Of a stretch of 64,000 nucleotides of DNA, positions 35,251 through 45,885 are shown in pieces. A program made the position numbers and the translations under genes. This stretch comes from CAVXZE01 sp963766175 (GTDB lineage: Bacteria > Myxococcota_A > UBA9160 > UBA6930): assembly GCA_963766175.1 (NCBI GenBank), contig CAVXZE010000002.1, positions 186,001 to 250,000 of the forward strand. Reading direction: 5' to 3'. The notes under the pieces were generated by a model that had not been told where the DNA came from, made no database searches, and worked only from the letters and a program-made list of their open reading frames with translations. Numbering within the stretch: position 1 is the first letter of the stretch; each line of letters starts with the position of its first letter.

Positions 35251-36089
35251 TCGTCCGGCTTTCGCACCGGCCAGAGCACCTCGTTCAGGGCTCCGGTTCG
35301 GTAGCCCTCGAGATCGAGCGAAACGAAGCGAAAGCCCAGGGGCTTGATCGCCGCCACGATCGCCTTCGCCATCGCCGGATCGAGCGCCCGGGGAAGCTCC
35401 GACGGCTCGATCTCCACCCGCGCAATCTCCATGTGGTGGCGGAGCCGGACCTGACGAAAGCCGAGACCCCGCAGTCGTTCCTCTCCCTCCTCCACCTGCC
35501 GGAGGCGTTCCGGTGTGACCTCCGTTCCGTAGGGAAGGCGTGACGCCAGACAGGCCGAAGCCGGCAGGTCGGCGGTGGGCAGACCCGCCGCGCGGGAGAG
35601 CGCGCGAATCTCCGCCTTGGACAGCTCGACCTCCATCAGCGGGGCCAGCACGCTGTGCTCCTCTGCCGCCCGATGGCCGGGCCGGAAATCGTGGCGGTCA
35701 TCGGCGTTCAGACCGTAGGCGACCGAGTCGAAGCCGATCTCCTCCCGCAACCGGCCGAGCACGTCGAACAACTCGGTCTTGCAGAAGTAGCAGCGGTCCG
35801 ACTGATTGGCCCGATATCCCTCCCGCTCCATCTCTGCGGTGTTCACGTAGCGGTGACGGATTCCGATCTGCTCCACCACCCGGTCGGCCATCTTGCGATG
35901 GTTCTCGGGGTAGGAGGGGGAGATCGCGGTCACAGCGAGGGCGTCCTCACCGAGGATTCGGTGAGCCGCCAGCGCCAGGTAGCTCGAATCCGCGCCGCCG
36001 GAGAAGGCCACGATGATGCGGCCGGCCTTCCGCAGCCGGCTCTCGAGGGCGGTCTGTTTTCCTTCGAGTTCCGGGGAGATGGGGGACAT
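35247..36089 (-). CDS. larE: LarE-like ATP-dependent sulfur transferase
   Basis: 280 aa. PP-loop FSGGADSS (residues 29-36), SPSYPENHRKMADRV, SDRCYFCKTELF (Cys100, Cys103) and SACLASRLPYG (Cys180, the sulfur-donor position in LarE). LarE thiolates a pyridinium carboxylate to make the nickel-pincer nucleotide of lactate racemase. Having all three Cys points to the iron-sulfur-cluster LarE type rather than the sacrificial one. larB, larC and larA are not in the window, so the acceptor is unknown. Start ATG 36089; no Shine-Dalgarno. Confidence 0.88.
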   Translation of the reverse strand: MSPISPELEGKQTALESRLRKAGRIIVAFSGGADSSYLALAAHRILGEDALAVTAISPSYPENHRKMADRVVEQIGIRHRYVNTAEMEREGYRANQSDRCYFCKTELFDVLGRLREEIGFDSVAYGLNADDRHDFRPGHRAAEEHSVLAPLMEVELSKAEIRALSRAAGLPTADLPASACLASRLPYGTEVTPERLRQVEEGEERLRGLGFRQVRLRHHMEIARVEIEPSELPRALDPAMAKAIVAAIKPLGFRFVSLDLEGYRTGALNEVLWPVRKPDE

Positions 36090-36096
36090 CGATGAA

Positions 36097-36125
36097 AAGG
36101 TACGAGCGGCCCCAGAAGCGGTCAA
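36097..36125 (-). promoter_or_regulatory. leaderless promoter of the larE operon
   Basis: On the minus strand TTGACC (36120-36125), a 17-bp spacer and TACCTT (36097-36102), ending 7 nt before the larE ATG at 36089. Both hexamer quality and spacing are good, so the mRNA probably begins at the start codon. Confidence 0.65.
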
Positions 36126-36181
36126 GCGCGCGGGTGGTGCAATCCGATACTCTGTGGTGGCTCGTGGTGGGGGTGAAGAGC

Positions 36182-37267
36182 ATGGCAAAGCTCCGCGTGG
36201 GGCTCGTCTACGGTGGGCGCTCCGTCGAGCACGAGGTCTCGATCACTTCGGCAACCTCGATCCTCTCGGCGCTGGATCCGTCCCGCTACGAGGTGACCCT
36301 GGTCGCCGTCTCACAGGCTGGCCGCTGGCATCTGGGGGCTCCGGGGATGCTTCCCGAGGCGGTAGCGCGCGGGGATGAGGTCACCCTGCCGGCGATTCCG
36401 GGGGAGAACACCCTGGTCTCCGTCGGCGACGGTACGCCCGCTGCCCGTCTCGACGTGATTCTTCCCATCATCCACGGCACCGGCGGCGAAGATGGATCGC
36501 TCCAGGGCTTTCTCGAGATGGCCGGAGTCCCCTACGTGGGCGCCGGCGTGCTGGGCTCCGCCATCCAGATGGACAAGGACGTGACCAAGCGGCTGCTGGC
36601 GGCAGCCGGCCTGCCGGTGGTAGCGGGCGTCCTGGTCCGGGCTGCGGAGCTTCGCGCCGGTGACACGGCCGCGGTCGAGAGGGTCTTGCGAGAGATCGGA
36701 CTCCCGGCTTTCGTCAAGCCGGCCTGCCTCGGCTCCTCGGTGGGAATCTCCAAGGTTCGCAACCGCGAGGAGCTGGTGCGCGGTCTCGATCAGGCCACTC
36801 GATACGACACCAAGATCCTGGTGGAGCGCGCGGTGAACGCGCGGGAGATCGAGATCGCGGTGCTGGGCAATGAGGAGCCCGAGGCGTCGGTGCCCGGCGA
36901 GATCATTCCCAAGGCCGAGTTCTACGACTACGAATCGAAGTACGTGGACGAAGCCACCGAGCTGGTGGTCCCCGCGCAGGTCTCGGAGGAGCAGACCGCC
37001 CGGCTACAGCAGCTCGCCTTGGAGGCCTTCCGGGTGCTGGAGGGCTCGGGTATCGCCCGGGTCGACTTCTTCCTGGACCGCGACAGCGGCGAGATCCTCC
37101 TGAACGAGGTAAACAGCCTGCCGGGATTCACGGAGGTCTCCATGTACCCGCGTCTCTGGCAGGCCTCCGGCCTTCCCTACCCGGCGCTGCTCGACCGGAT
37201 GATCGAGCTCGCCTTGGAGCGGCATCGCACCAGCTCCGCCCTGGAGCGCACCTACCGAATCGGTTGA
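36182..37267 (+). CDS. ddl: D-alanine--D-alanine ligase
   Basis: 361 aa, normal Ddl length. It joins two D-Ala for peptidoglycan precursors. Seen: VGLVYGGRSVEHEVSITSA at the N-terminus, LDVILPIIHGTGGEDGSLQG, VGAGVLGSAIQMDKDVTK, FVKPACLGSSVGISKV, the EIIPKAEFYDYESKY loop, and EVNSLPGFTEVSMYP at the Mg/ADP site. ATG 36182 was chosen because homology begins there. Upstream GATACT (36148-36153) would give a short leader. Divergent from larE. Confidence 0.96.
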   Translation: MAKLRVGLVYGGRSVEHEVSITSATSILSALDPSRYEVTLVAVSQAGRWHLGAPGMLPEAVARGDEVTLPAIPGENTLVSVGDGTPAARLDVILPIIHGTGGEDGSLQGFLEMAGVPYVGAGVLGSAIQMDKDVTKRLLAAAGLPVVAGVLVRAAELRAGDTAAVERVLREIGLPAFVKPACLGSSVGISKVRNREELVRGLDQATRYDTKILVERAVNAREIEIAVLGNEEPEASVPGEIIPKAEFYDYESKYVDEATELVVPAQVSEEQTARLQQLALEAFRVLEGSGIARVDFFLDRDSGEILLNEVNSLPGFTEVSMYPRLWQASGLPYPALLDRMIELALERHRTSSALERTYRIG

Positions 37268-37272
37268 CGGAC

Positions 37273-37293
37273 GGGGACGTTCCTGCCTAACCC
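37273..37293. repeat. short interspersed repeat in convergent gap, copy 1
   Basis: It starts GGGGACGTTCCTGC and ends AACCC. A near-identical copy lies at 56850-56870. Both fill a gap between converging genes, and both provide the minus-strand gene's stop codon directly after CCTGC. Confidence 0.6.
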
Positions 37294-38300
37294 GAACGCG
37301 CCCACAGATAACGCAGGCTGCCGCCGGGAACGATCGAGATCTGCCCCATCTCCTCGAAGCCGGCCTGGCGAAGATCCGAGAACAGCTCGTCCGGATCCGC
37401 CAGCCCGTGGAGGTTGCGGTGGGCGCGCAGGAAGAGATCGAAGGTCGCGGTGCTCTGGGCGCCTCCGAGTGCTCGCGTGATTCGACCGGCGGTCGCGATC
37501 GGGGTCTGGAGGGCGAAGAGACCGTGACCCGCGAGGCATCCAAACGCCCTCGCAAAGAGTGCCCGGCGCTGCTCCGGGGAGAAGTAGTAGAGATTGTTGT
37601 TGAGCAGCACCAGGTCGTAGCTTCCCACCGCGAGGTCGAGCGTCATGAAGTCTCCGACCCGGATCTCGCCCCTGCGGGAGACCTCCGCCTCGCGAAGGAT
37701 CCGGCGCGCCTCCTCGGCGACAGCGGGGTCCAGCTCGATCCCCAGACCGTTGGCATCGCGATAATGCGAGAGAAAGCCCGCGAGATAGGTGCCGTAGCCA
37801 CAGCCGATGTCGAGAACCCGCCGCGCCGCGCGCACACCCGGGACGCGCGCGAGGGCTTCGATGGCTCGGCGCTCCATCAGGCGAGAGGCGGCTGCGGTTC
37901 GAAGCGCCTCGTCGGGAGCTCCGAATTCCGGACGCTCGGCAGCCCCCATCAGCTCGGGTAACTGATCGAGTCGGGGAGCGTAGGTGAGGGCGGCCTGGTC
38001 GAGGATGGCGCGGATCGCAGGCGCCTCGTCTGCGTCCAGAAGCCAGCGAACCAGGCTGCCGATCTGGTATCGCCCCTCTTTGCAGCGGAGCAGGCGGTGG
38101 GCGTGCAGTGCGCGGAGCCACGACGCCACCAGATCTGGCGTCAGCTCCAAGCGCGCGGCGAGCTCGCTGGCCGTCAGTGGCGAGCGAAGCTCATCGAAGA
38201 GCCCCGTCCGGAGCCCGATTCGCAGCAGCGGCAGCTTCAGGTGGGCCTGGACTATCCCGGTCAGGTGCCGAACTCGGCGGATCTGATCGAGCTTCTTCAT
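37287..38300 (-). CDS. SAM-dependent methyltransferase with N-terminal winged-helix domain
   Basis: 337 aa. Residues 20-95 form a dimerisation/winged-helix domain (LPLLRIGLRTGLFDEL, LTASELAARLELTPDLVASWLRAL) like that of plant-type O-methyltransferases and related bacterial enzymes. Residues 160-330 are a Rossmann methyltransferase with SAM motif VLDIGCGYGTYLAGF and acidic GIELDP. Substrate unknown. GAGGG precedes ATG 38300. It is the last gene of the glmU-glmS-PHP-uvrD set, 16 bp after uvrD. Confidence 0.85.
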   Translation of the reverse strand: MKKLDQIRRVRHLTGIVQAHLKLPLLRIGLRTGLFDELRSPLTASELAARLELTPDLVASWLRALHAHRLLRCKEGRYQIGSLVRWLLDADEAPAIRAILDQAALTYAPRLDQLPELMGAAERPEFGAPDEALRTAAASRLMERRAIEALARVPGVRAARRVLDIGCGYGTYLAGFLSHYRDANGLGIELDPAVAEEARRILREAEVSRRGEIRVGDFMTLDLAVGSYDLVLLNNNLYYFSPEQRRALFARAFGCLAGHGLFALQTPIATAGRITRALGGAQSTATFDLFLRAHRNLHGLADPDELFSDLRQAGFEEMGQISIVPGGSLRYLWARSG

Positions 38301-38316
38301 GCGATGCCCTCGCCAG

Positions 38317-40509
38317 CTAGGAGCCCGAGTCGAGCTCCAGGTTCGCGTAGCGGACCATCACGGTCTTCACGCCGACCCGATCGAATTGGATACGCAGCTT
38401 CTGGGAGGCACCCACGCCAACCACGGCGAGAACGCTGCCAGCTCCGAAGATGGGATGCCGAACGCGGACACCGGGCGAGACTCCGGAGGACTCCTCGCCA
38501 GTCTGGTCGTAGGAGTAGTCGAGGGACCGACCCTGGGGAGCCTGCTCGAGACCGCGGTGGCTCCCGAAACCATCGACCAGGGAGGCGGGAATCTCGGCCA
38601 GAAAGCGAGAGGGCGTCGCGAAGCTCTGGGATCCGAACCTGCGCCGCTTCCTGGCCCAGGTGAGGGTGAGGCGCTCCATCGCGCGGGTCATCCCCACGTA
38701 GCAGAGACGCCGCTCCTCCTCGATGGCGAGCTCGTCTCGGGAGGAGGCCGCGTGGGGAAAGATGCCTTCTTCCATGCCCACCAGAAACACCACCGGAAAC
38801 TCCAGCCCCTTGGCTGAATGGGCGGTCATCAGGGAGACCCGTTCGTCACGCAGCTCGGCCTCGTCCAGGTCCGAGACCAGGGCCACCTGATCCAGGAACA
38901 GCTCGAGGAGGCTGCGCTCGTCGCTCTCGAGATCCGCGTTCGCCACCGCGAACTCCTCGGCGCCCGCCAGAAGCTCGCGTAGGTTCTCGAGCCGGACCTC
39001 CGCCTCGACGGTCCCTTCCCTCTCCAGCTGCTCTCGGTAGCCGCTGCGGTCGAGGATGATCGAGAGAGCTTCCGCAGGTGTCCGGCCGGGGACCTGGTTC
39101 GAAAGGGATTCGAGCAGGCGGAGAAAGTCGCCGATGCGGCTGCGCGTGCGCCCGGCCGCGCCCTCCTCGGCGAAGATGCGCAGACCCTCGAGGAGAGCCA
39201 CATCCCGCTGCTCGGCGAGGACCTCGGCGCGACCGAGCGTCGTCTTGCCGATGCCCCGCGCAGGCCTGTTCACGATGCGACGCAGCGCCACGCCGTCGTT
39301 CGGGTTTACCATCAGGCGGAGGTAGGCCAGTGCGTCCTTCACCTCGGCCCGGTCGTAGAAGCGGACGCCGCCCACCACGACGTAGGGGATGTCGTACTTG
39401 AGCAACTCCTCCTCGATCGGCCTGGACTGGGCGTTGGTCCGGTAGAAGACCGCCACCCGTCCGTAGGAACGACCCTCCTCCCGCACCGCCTCCAGGATCT
39501 TCCCGACCACGTACTGCGCCTCGTCGCGCTCGTCGCGGGACTCGTAGAAGCGGATTCGCTCTCCCTCGCCGAGCTCGGTGAGCAGTCTCTTCTCCCGGCG
39601 GCTCTGGTTGTGCTCCACCACCGCGGAGGCGCCGGTCAAGATCCGCTGAGTCGAGCGGTAGTTGCGCTCGAGCTTGACGATCTGCGCGTCGCGGTAGTCG
39701 CGCTCGAAATCGAGGATGTTTCGGATATCGGCGCCCCGCCACGCGTAGATCGACTGGTCCGGGTCACCCACCGCGCAGAGGTTTCGATGCTCCGCCGCCA
39801 GCTGGTTCACCAACCGGTACTGCACGCGATTGGTGTCCTGGTACTCGTCGACCAGGACGTACTGCCAGCGCCGTTGGTAGTGGCGCAGCACCTCTGGAAA
39901 GCGATCGAAGAGCAGCGTGGTCTGGAGCAGCAGGTCGCCGAAGTCGAGGGCATTGGCGTCGGCGAGCAGCCGCTGATAGACCGCATAGACCTCCGCGGCC
40001 CGCTCGGCATCGAGATCCGCCGCCCGCTCGGCGGCCTCGGCCGGAAGCACGCCCTTGTTCTTCCACTGGTCGAAGTGCCAGCTCATTCGCCGCGCTTCCT
40101 GGGTCCCGCGCTCGAGCCCGTGGCGGCGAAGCGCTTCCTTGACGACGCCGAGGGAATCGGAATCGTCGTAGATCACGAAGCCGCGCGACCGTCCCAGGTG
40201 TCCGATGTCGCGTCGCAGGATCCGCACGCAGGCGGAGTGGAAAGTCGAGAGCCAGACACTCTCGGCCTCGAGACCCAGAAGCTTGTGAACGCGCTCGCGC
40301 ATCTCGCCCGCCGCCTTGTTGGTGAAGGTGACGGCCAGGATGCTCTCGGGAGCGATACCGCAGACCCCGATCAGATAGGCGATGCGGTGGGTGAGGACGC
40401 GGGTCTTTCCACTTCCCGCGCCGGCGATGATGAGGAGCGGACCCTCGGTCGTCTCCACGGCCGCCCGCTGCTCGGGATTGAGGCCCTCGACGATCGACTC
40501 GGCGAGCAC
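38317..40509 (-). CDS. uvrD: UvrD/PcrA-type superfamily 1 DNA helicase
   Basis: 730 aa. Motifs: LNPEQRAAVETTEG, Walker A AGAGSGKT (residues 29-36), VTFTNKAAGEMRERV, VDEYQDTN, GDPDQSIYAWRGA, LERNYRST, VSLMTAHSAKGLEFPVVFLVG and VGMTRAMERLTLTWA. It unwinds DNA 3'-5' in nucleotide excision and mismatch repair or replication-fork clearance. The C-terminal VRHPIFGAGSVLAV Tudor-like tail is typical of PcrA/UvrD. GTG start 40509 with AGGAG 9-10 nt upstream. Confidence 0.95.
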   Translation of the reverse strand: MLAESIVEGLNPEQRAAVETTEGPLLIIAGAGSGKTRVLTHRIAYLIGVCGIAPESILAVTFTNKAAGEMRERVHKLLGLEAESVWLSTFHSACVRILRRDIGHLGRSRGFVIYDDSDSLGVVKEALRRHGLERGTQEARRMSWHFDQWKNKGVLPAEAAERAADLDAERAAEVYAVYQRLLADANALDFGDLLLQTTLLFDRFPEVLRHYQRRWQYVLVDEYQDTNRVQYRLVNQLAAEHRNLCAVGDPDQSIYAWRGADIRNILDFERDYRDAQIVKLERNYRSTQRILTGASAVVEHNQSRREKRLLTELGEGERIRFYESRDERDEAQYVVGKILEAVREEGRSYGRVAVFYRTNAQSRPIEEELLKYDIPYVVVGGVRFYDRAEVKDALAYLRLMVNPNDGVALRRIVNRPARGIGKTTLGRAEVLAEQRDVALLEGLRIFAEEGAAGRTRSRIGDFLRLLESLSNQVPGRTPAEALSIILDRSGYREQLEREGTVEAEVRLENLRELLAGAEEFAVANADLESDERSLLELFLDQVALVSDLDEAELRDERVSLMTAHSAKGLEFPVVFLVGMEEGIFPHAASSRDELAIEEERRLCYVGMTRAMERLTLTWARKRRRFGSQSFATPSRFLAEIPASLVDGFGSHRGLEQAPQGRSLDYSYDQTGEESSGVSPGVRVRHPIFGAGSVLAVVGVGASQKLRIQFDRVGVKTVMVRYANLELDSGS

Positions 40510-40566
40510 GGAAGTGGACTCCTGATGGGGACCGGATGGCGGGGCGATACCGGAGAGGCGTGCGGC

Positions 40567-40595
40567 AGCTTAGGCGAGCCGGGCAGACGCCTCAA
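40567..40595 (-). promoter_or_regulatory. putative uvrD promoter
   Basis: Minus strand TTGAGG (40590-40595), 17-bp spacer, TAAGCT (40567-40572), giving a leader of about 50 nt before the uvrD GTG. It lies in the 112-bp gap after the PHP gene, the only sizeable gap in that gene set. GAGGCGT and ACGCCTC in the same region are complementary and could form a weak hairpin. Confidence 0.45.
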
Positions 40596-40621
40596 CGTTA
40601 CCCGAACCGTAGCCGCCCTTC

Positions 40622-42579
40622 TTACTCGAGGAAGAAGGGGCTGGACCAGGCGGTCCCGCCATTCTTCTGGAGGACTCGGACATAGAGCGTCCCAGGGCCC
40701 GAGGATCGGATCTCCGACTCGAAGGCGATCATGCGTTTTTCTTCACCAGGAATCGAATCGACGACCAGACCGTCGGCCACCAGATCGATGCGATCGAGCG
40801 GGTCGGGCGCGACTACCCTTACCACCAGACGCCCCGAGGCCGACACCGGCACCACCGAGCCCATCGGCCTTCCGTCGAGCTTCACGTCGAGGACGATTCG
40901 AGCGCCGTTGGTAGCGTAGGTGCGGCGTGCGCGCAGGGCGGCGAGCACCGACTCCCGCGTGGCTTCCTCGCTCAGGATCGCGGCGAGGCCACCACCGCCG
41001 GAGGCCAGATGAGTGAGACCGGGATGGCCGTCGTGTCCGTCGCCGCTACCGACGAAGCCGAGCCGATAGCCCCTGGCGAGGGCGTCGCGAACGAAGTTGC
41101 CGGGAACCGGCGAGTAGATCGCCCCGGGGCTGTCGAGAGACTCGCTGCTCCCGTGGACGGAGACGATCTCCGTGACCGGCTCCAGCTCCGGATCCGGCGG
41201 GATCGACCAGTCGGTGGCGACGGGACCTCCGGCCGAGTGATGGGCGATGGTCAGGGCCGGCTCGCCGCGAAGCGAGTTCCACAGCTCGGTGGGGGTATCG
41301 AAGGCGGGATCCAGGGAGCTTCGGAGCTCGAGTCCGGCGCCGAAGCGCAGCACGTGCCGGTGGCCGTAGATCCAGCTCGTCCACTCGTATCCATCCAGGG
41401 TGACGAAGCGGCCGGGCTCGTAGAAGCTGCGGGTCTGCTTCTGGATCTCCTTCCAGCGCTCCGGCGCGGCGTCGAGGAAGGGGATGCCCCAGTGGTCGTG
41501 GTCGGTGAGGGCGGCCAGGTCGAGCGCCGCCACGTCCCGGGCATAGCGGTAGTAGTCCTCCGGCACTCCCGTACCGTCGGAGAAGTTCGAGTGGCCGTGG
41601 AGGTCCCCCCAGAGGATTCTCGGCCCTTCCGCCGTCACGAGCATCGGATTGCTCTCCGCCGCGAGTCCGTTCGGTCCCGTCGCGCGCAGCCTCACCACGC
41701 CCGGCTCTCGAGCGACCAGGGGAACGGTGATCCGTCCCCCCATGGCCTCTTCGAGGACGATGCGGCCCTCCACTTCCACGCCTTCCGGTGCGGCCTCCAG
41801 GACGATCTCCCCCTCGACGGGAAGACCCGTGCTCCCGGCGGCGTCGAGCACCGCGGCGGTCAGTCGGACCGTCGCTCCAGGTCGCGCCACACTCGGCAGA
41901 TGAAGGAGGAGCATTGCCGCCGGTCCCGGCGCCACATCGGTCTCGAGAGGATCCGCGAGGAAGGCGCGAATGCCATCGGCGTTGCCGTCCACCGCCAGCC
42001 AGAACTGCGAGCGTCGCTCCGCGAACTGGTCCACCTCGGCGCCCGCCGGACCGCTGCCGTAGTCGATCCGCACCTGCTCTCCGGGCTCGAGCCGGCGGCC
42101 GCCGATCCCGACCGCGAGCAGCTGCGGACCGATGGTCTCGGACTCGAGCACCACTCCTTGCGCCTGGGTCGTCACCTCGGTGAAGCCGGGAAGCTGCGGG
42201 TCGACTACGTGGGGCGTGCTCCAACCCCAGTAGGGCGAGGCCTGGAGGAAGAGGACACCGCCCTCGTCGATCCCGAGAGGACCGGCTTCGAAGACGATCC
42301 GAAAGCGCCCGGGCTCGCCGACGGTCGCGCGGAAAGGCGCGCGCCCCACCGGCTCGAGCCAGGCGCGACCGGCGCCATCGGCGGGATGGCGCTCCCGCTC
42401 CGCCTCCTCCCGCAGACTCTCGACGAGGTCCCATTGAGCGGTGGGCGGACCCTCGCGCTGCAAGCCCTCGGGCGGAGCAGACGGCTCCGGCGGCTGCGGC
42501 TGGTCGCCGCATGCCGTGACCAGCGCCGCGGCCACGAAGAACAGGCGCGCCAGAATCGAAGAACACACTCCCCGATTCA

Positions 42580-42580
<1 letters not shown>
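40622..42580 (-). CDS. PHP-domain (DUF3604-like) lipoprotein
   Basis: 652 aa. Lipoprotein signal ending LVTAC (Cys24). Residues 60-320 are beta-rich with no recognised domain. From about residue 330 a PHP-type metallohydrolase domain starts: ILWGDLHGHSNFSDGTGVPEDY, then AALTDHDHWG, LTIAHHSAGG and VGSGDGHDGHPG, supplying the His/Asp metal ligands. The C-terminus is a DUF3604-like beta domain. Reaction unknown, probably a phosphoesterase outside the cytoplasm. The start is GTG 42580, sharing one base with the glmS stop (TAGTG), which implies translational coupling. Confidence 0.8.
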
Positions 42581-44415
<1,835 letters not shown>

Positions 44416-44419
44416 GTGT

Positions 44420-45802
44420 CTAGCCCTTCTTCGCGGGTCCGCTCTTCCCCTCGGAACCCGACTCCTGCTGCGCGGTTCCCATCTTTCGCTTTCGGCTCAC
44501 CCATCCCTCGACATTTCGCTGCCTGGCGCGGGCGACGGCCAGGGCGTCGCTGGGCACTTCCTTGTTGATCGTCGAGCCGGCGGCGACGTAGGTGTCGTCG
44601 CGCAGGGTCACCGGCGCGATCAGGTTGACATTGCAGCCGACGAAGACGCGCTCGCCCACGGTGGTGCGGTGCTTGGCCTGGCCATCGTAGTTCACGGTGA
44701 TGACGCCGCAGCCGAAGGTGGTGCCGGCTCCGACGTCGGCGTCGCCGATGTAGGTGAGGTGAGCGGCCTTCACGCCCTCGCCGACGTCGCTGTTCTTCAC
44801 CTCGACGTAGTTGCCGATCTTGACGCGGCTCCGCAGGTGACAGCCGGGGCGCAGGTGAGCAGAGGGTCCGAGCTGAACGTCGTCGTCGAGCTGGCTCGAC
44901 TCGATCACGCAGTGCGGCTTCACGTGCACCCGCTCGCCAAGCCGGCTGGGTCCGGTGATCACCACTCCCGGATCGATCCGGGAGTCGCGGCCGATTTCCA
45001 CGTCGGTGTCGATGTAGGCGGAGTCGGGATCCACGATGGTGACGCCCTCGGCCATCAGTCGATCGGCGGTGCGCCGGCGCATCACCGCGGCAGCCTGGGC
45101 CAGCTCGGCCCGGCTGTTCACGCCGAGCGCCTCTTCGGCATCCTCCAGGAGCAGCGCCTCCACCGCCATCCCCTGGTCGACCGCCAGCGAGACGATGTCG
45201 GTCAGGTAGAGCTCACCCTGCTCGTTGCGGTCGTCGAGCTGGGCCAGGTACTTCGCGAGCAGCTCCGAGTCGAGCAGATAGACTCCCGTGTTGCCCTCTT
45301 CGATGGTCAGCTCTTCCGGGCTCGCATCGGTCACCTCGACGATTCGCGCCACCCGCCCCGAGGCGTTGCGGACCAGGCGACCGGGAAGGGCGAGGTGCGC
45401 CGTCAGCAGCACCAGGTGCGCCCGCTGCTCGGCTTTGAGCGCCCGCATCCGCTCGATGGTCTCGGCGCGCAGTAGCGGGGTGTCTCCGTACAGGATCAGC
45501 ACATCGCCGGAGAACCCGGAGAGGGCGGGCAAGGCCTGCTGCGCGGCGTGGCCCGTCCCGCGGCGCTCGCTCTGCACCACGAATTGAGCGCGCCCGCGGA
45601 AACGCTCCTCGACCCGGTCGGCGTCGCACCCGATCACGACCACCAGGTGCTGCGGATCCAGCGTCTCGGCGACGGCGAGCGGGTAGCCGAGCATGGGACG
45701 ACCACCGATCTCGTGGAGGACCTTGTTGAGGTCGGAGCGCATCCGGGTGCCCTCGCCTGCGGCGAGGATCACGACGGCGAGCCTCGTGTCAGGGGCTTCC
45801 AT
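44420..45802 (-). CDS. glmU: bifunctional GlmU uridylyltransferase/acetyltransferase
   Basis: 460 aa. N-terminal pyrophosphorylase domain with LAAGEGTRMRSDLNKVLHEIGG and ILYGDTPLL; C-terminal left-handed beta-helix acetyltransferase with repeated hexapeptides and YVEVKNSDVGEGVKAAHLTYIGDADVG-type sequence. It acetylates GlcN-1-P and then makes UDP-GlcNAc. GAGGA precedes ATG 45802. First gene of glmU-glmS-PHP. Confidence 0.98.
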   Translation of the reverse strand: MEAPDTRLAVVILAAGEGTRMRSDLNKVLHEIGGRPMLGYPLAVAETLDPQHLVVVIGCDADRVEERFRGRAQFVVQSERRGTGHAAQQALPALSGFSGDVLILYGDTPLLRAETIERMRALKAEQRAHLVLLTAHLALPGRLVRNASGRVARIVEVTDASPEELTIEEGNTGVYLLDSELLAKYLAQLDDRNEQGELYLTDIVSLAVDQGMAVEALLLEDAEEALGVNSRAELAQAAAVMRRRTADRLMAEGVTIVDPDSAYIDTDVEIGRDSRIDPGVVITGPSRLGERVHVKPHCVIESSQLDDDVQLGPSAHLRPGCHLRSRVKIGNYVEVKNSDVGEGVKAAHLTYIGDADVGAGTTFGCGVITVNYDGQAKHRTTVGERVFVGCNVNLIAPVTLRDDTYVAAGSTINKEVPSDALAVARARQRNVEGWVSRKRKMGTAQQESGSEGKSGPAKKG

Positions 45803-45833
45803 GACTTTTCCTCTTCGGCTCTGCGAGCCCGAC

Positions 45834-45862
45834 AGAATAGTCGGTCGCCCGGCCTCTGCGAA
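45834..45862 (-). promoter_or_regulatory. putative glmU operon promoter
   Basis: Minus strand TTCGCA (45857-45862), 17-bp spacer, TATTCT (45834-45839). The leader is about 25 nt and contains the GAGGA ribosome site, in contrast to the leaderless genes of the window. Confidence 0.55.
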
Positions 45863-45885
45863 GATCGCGGCCTTCCCCGGGGGGA

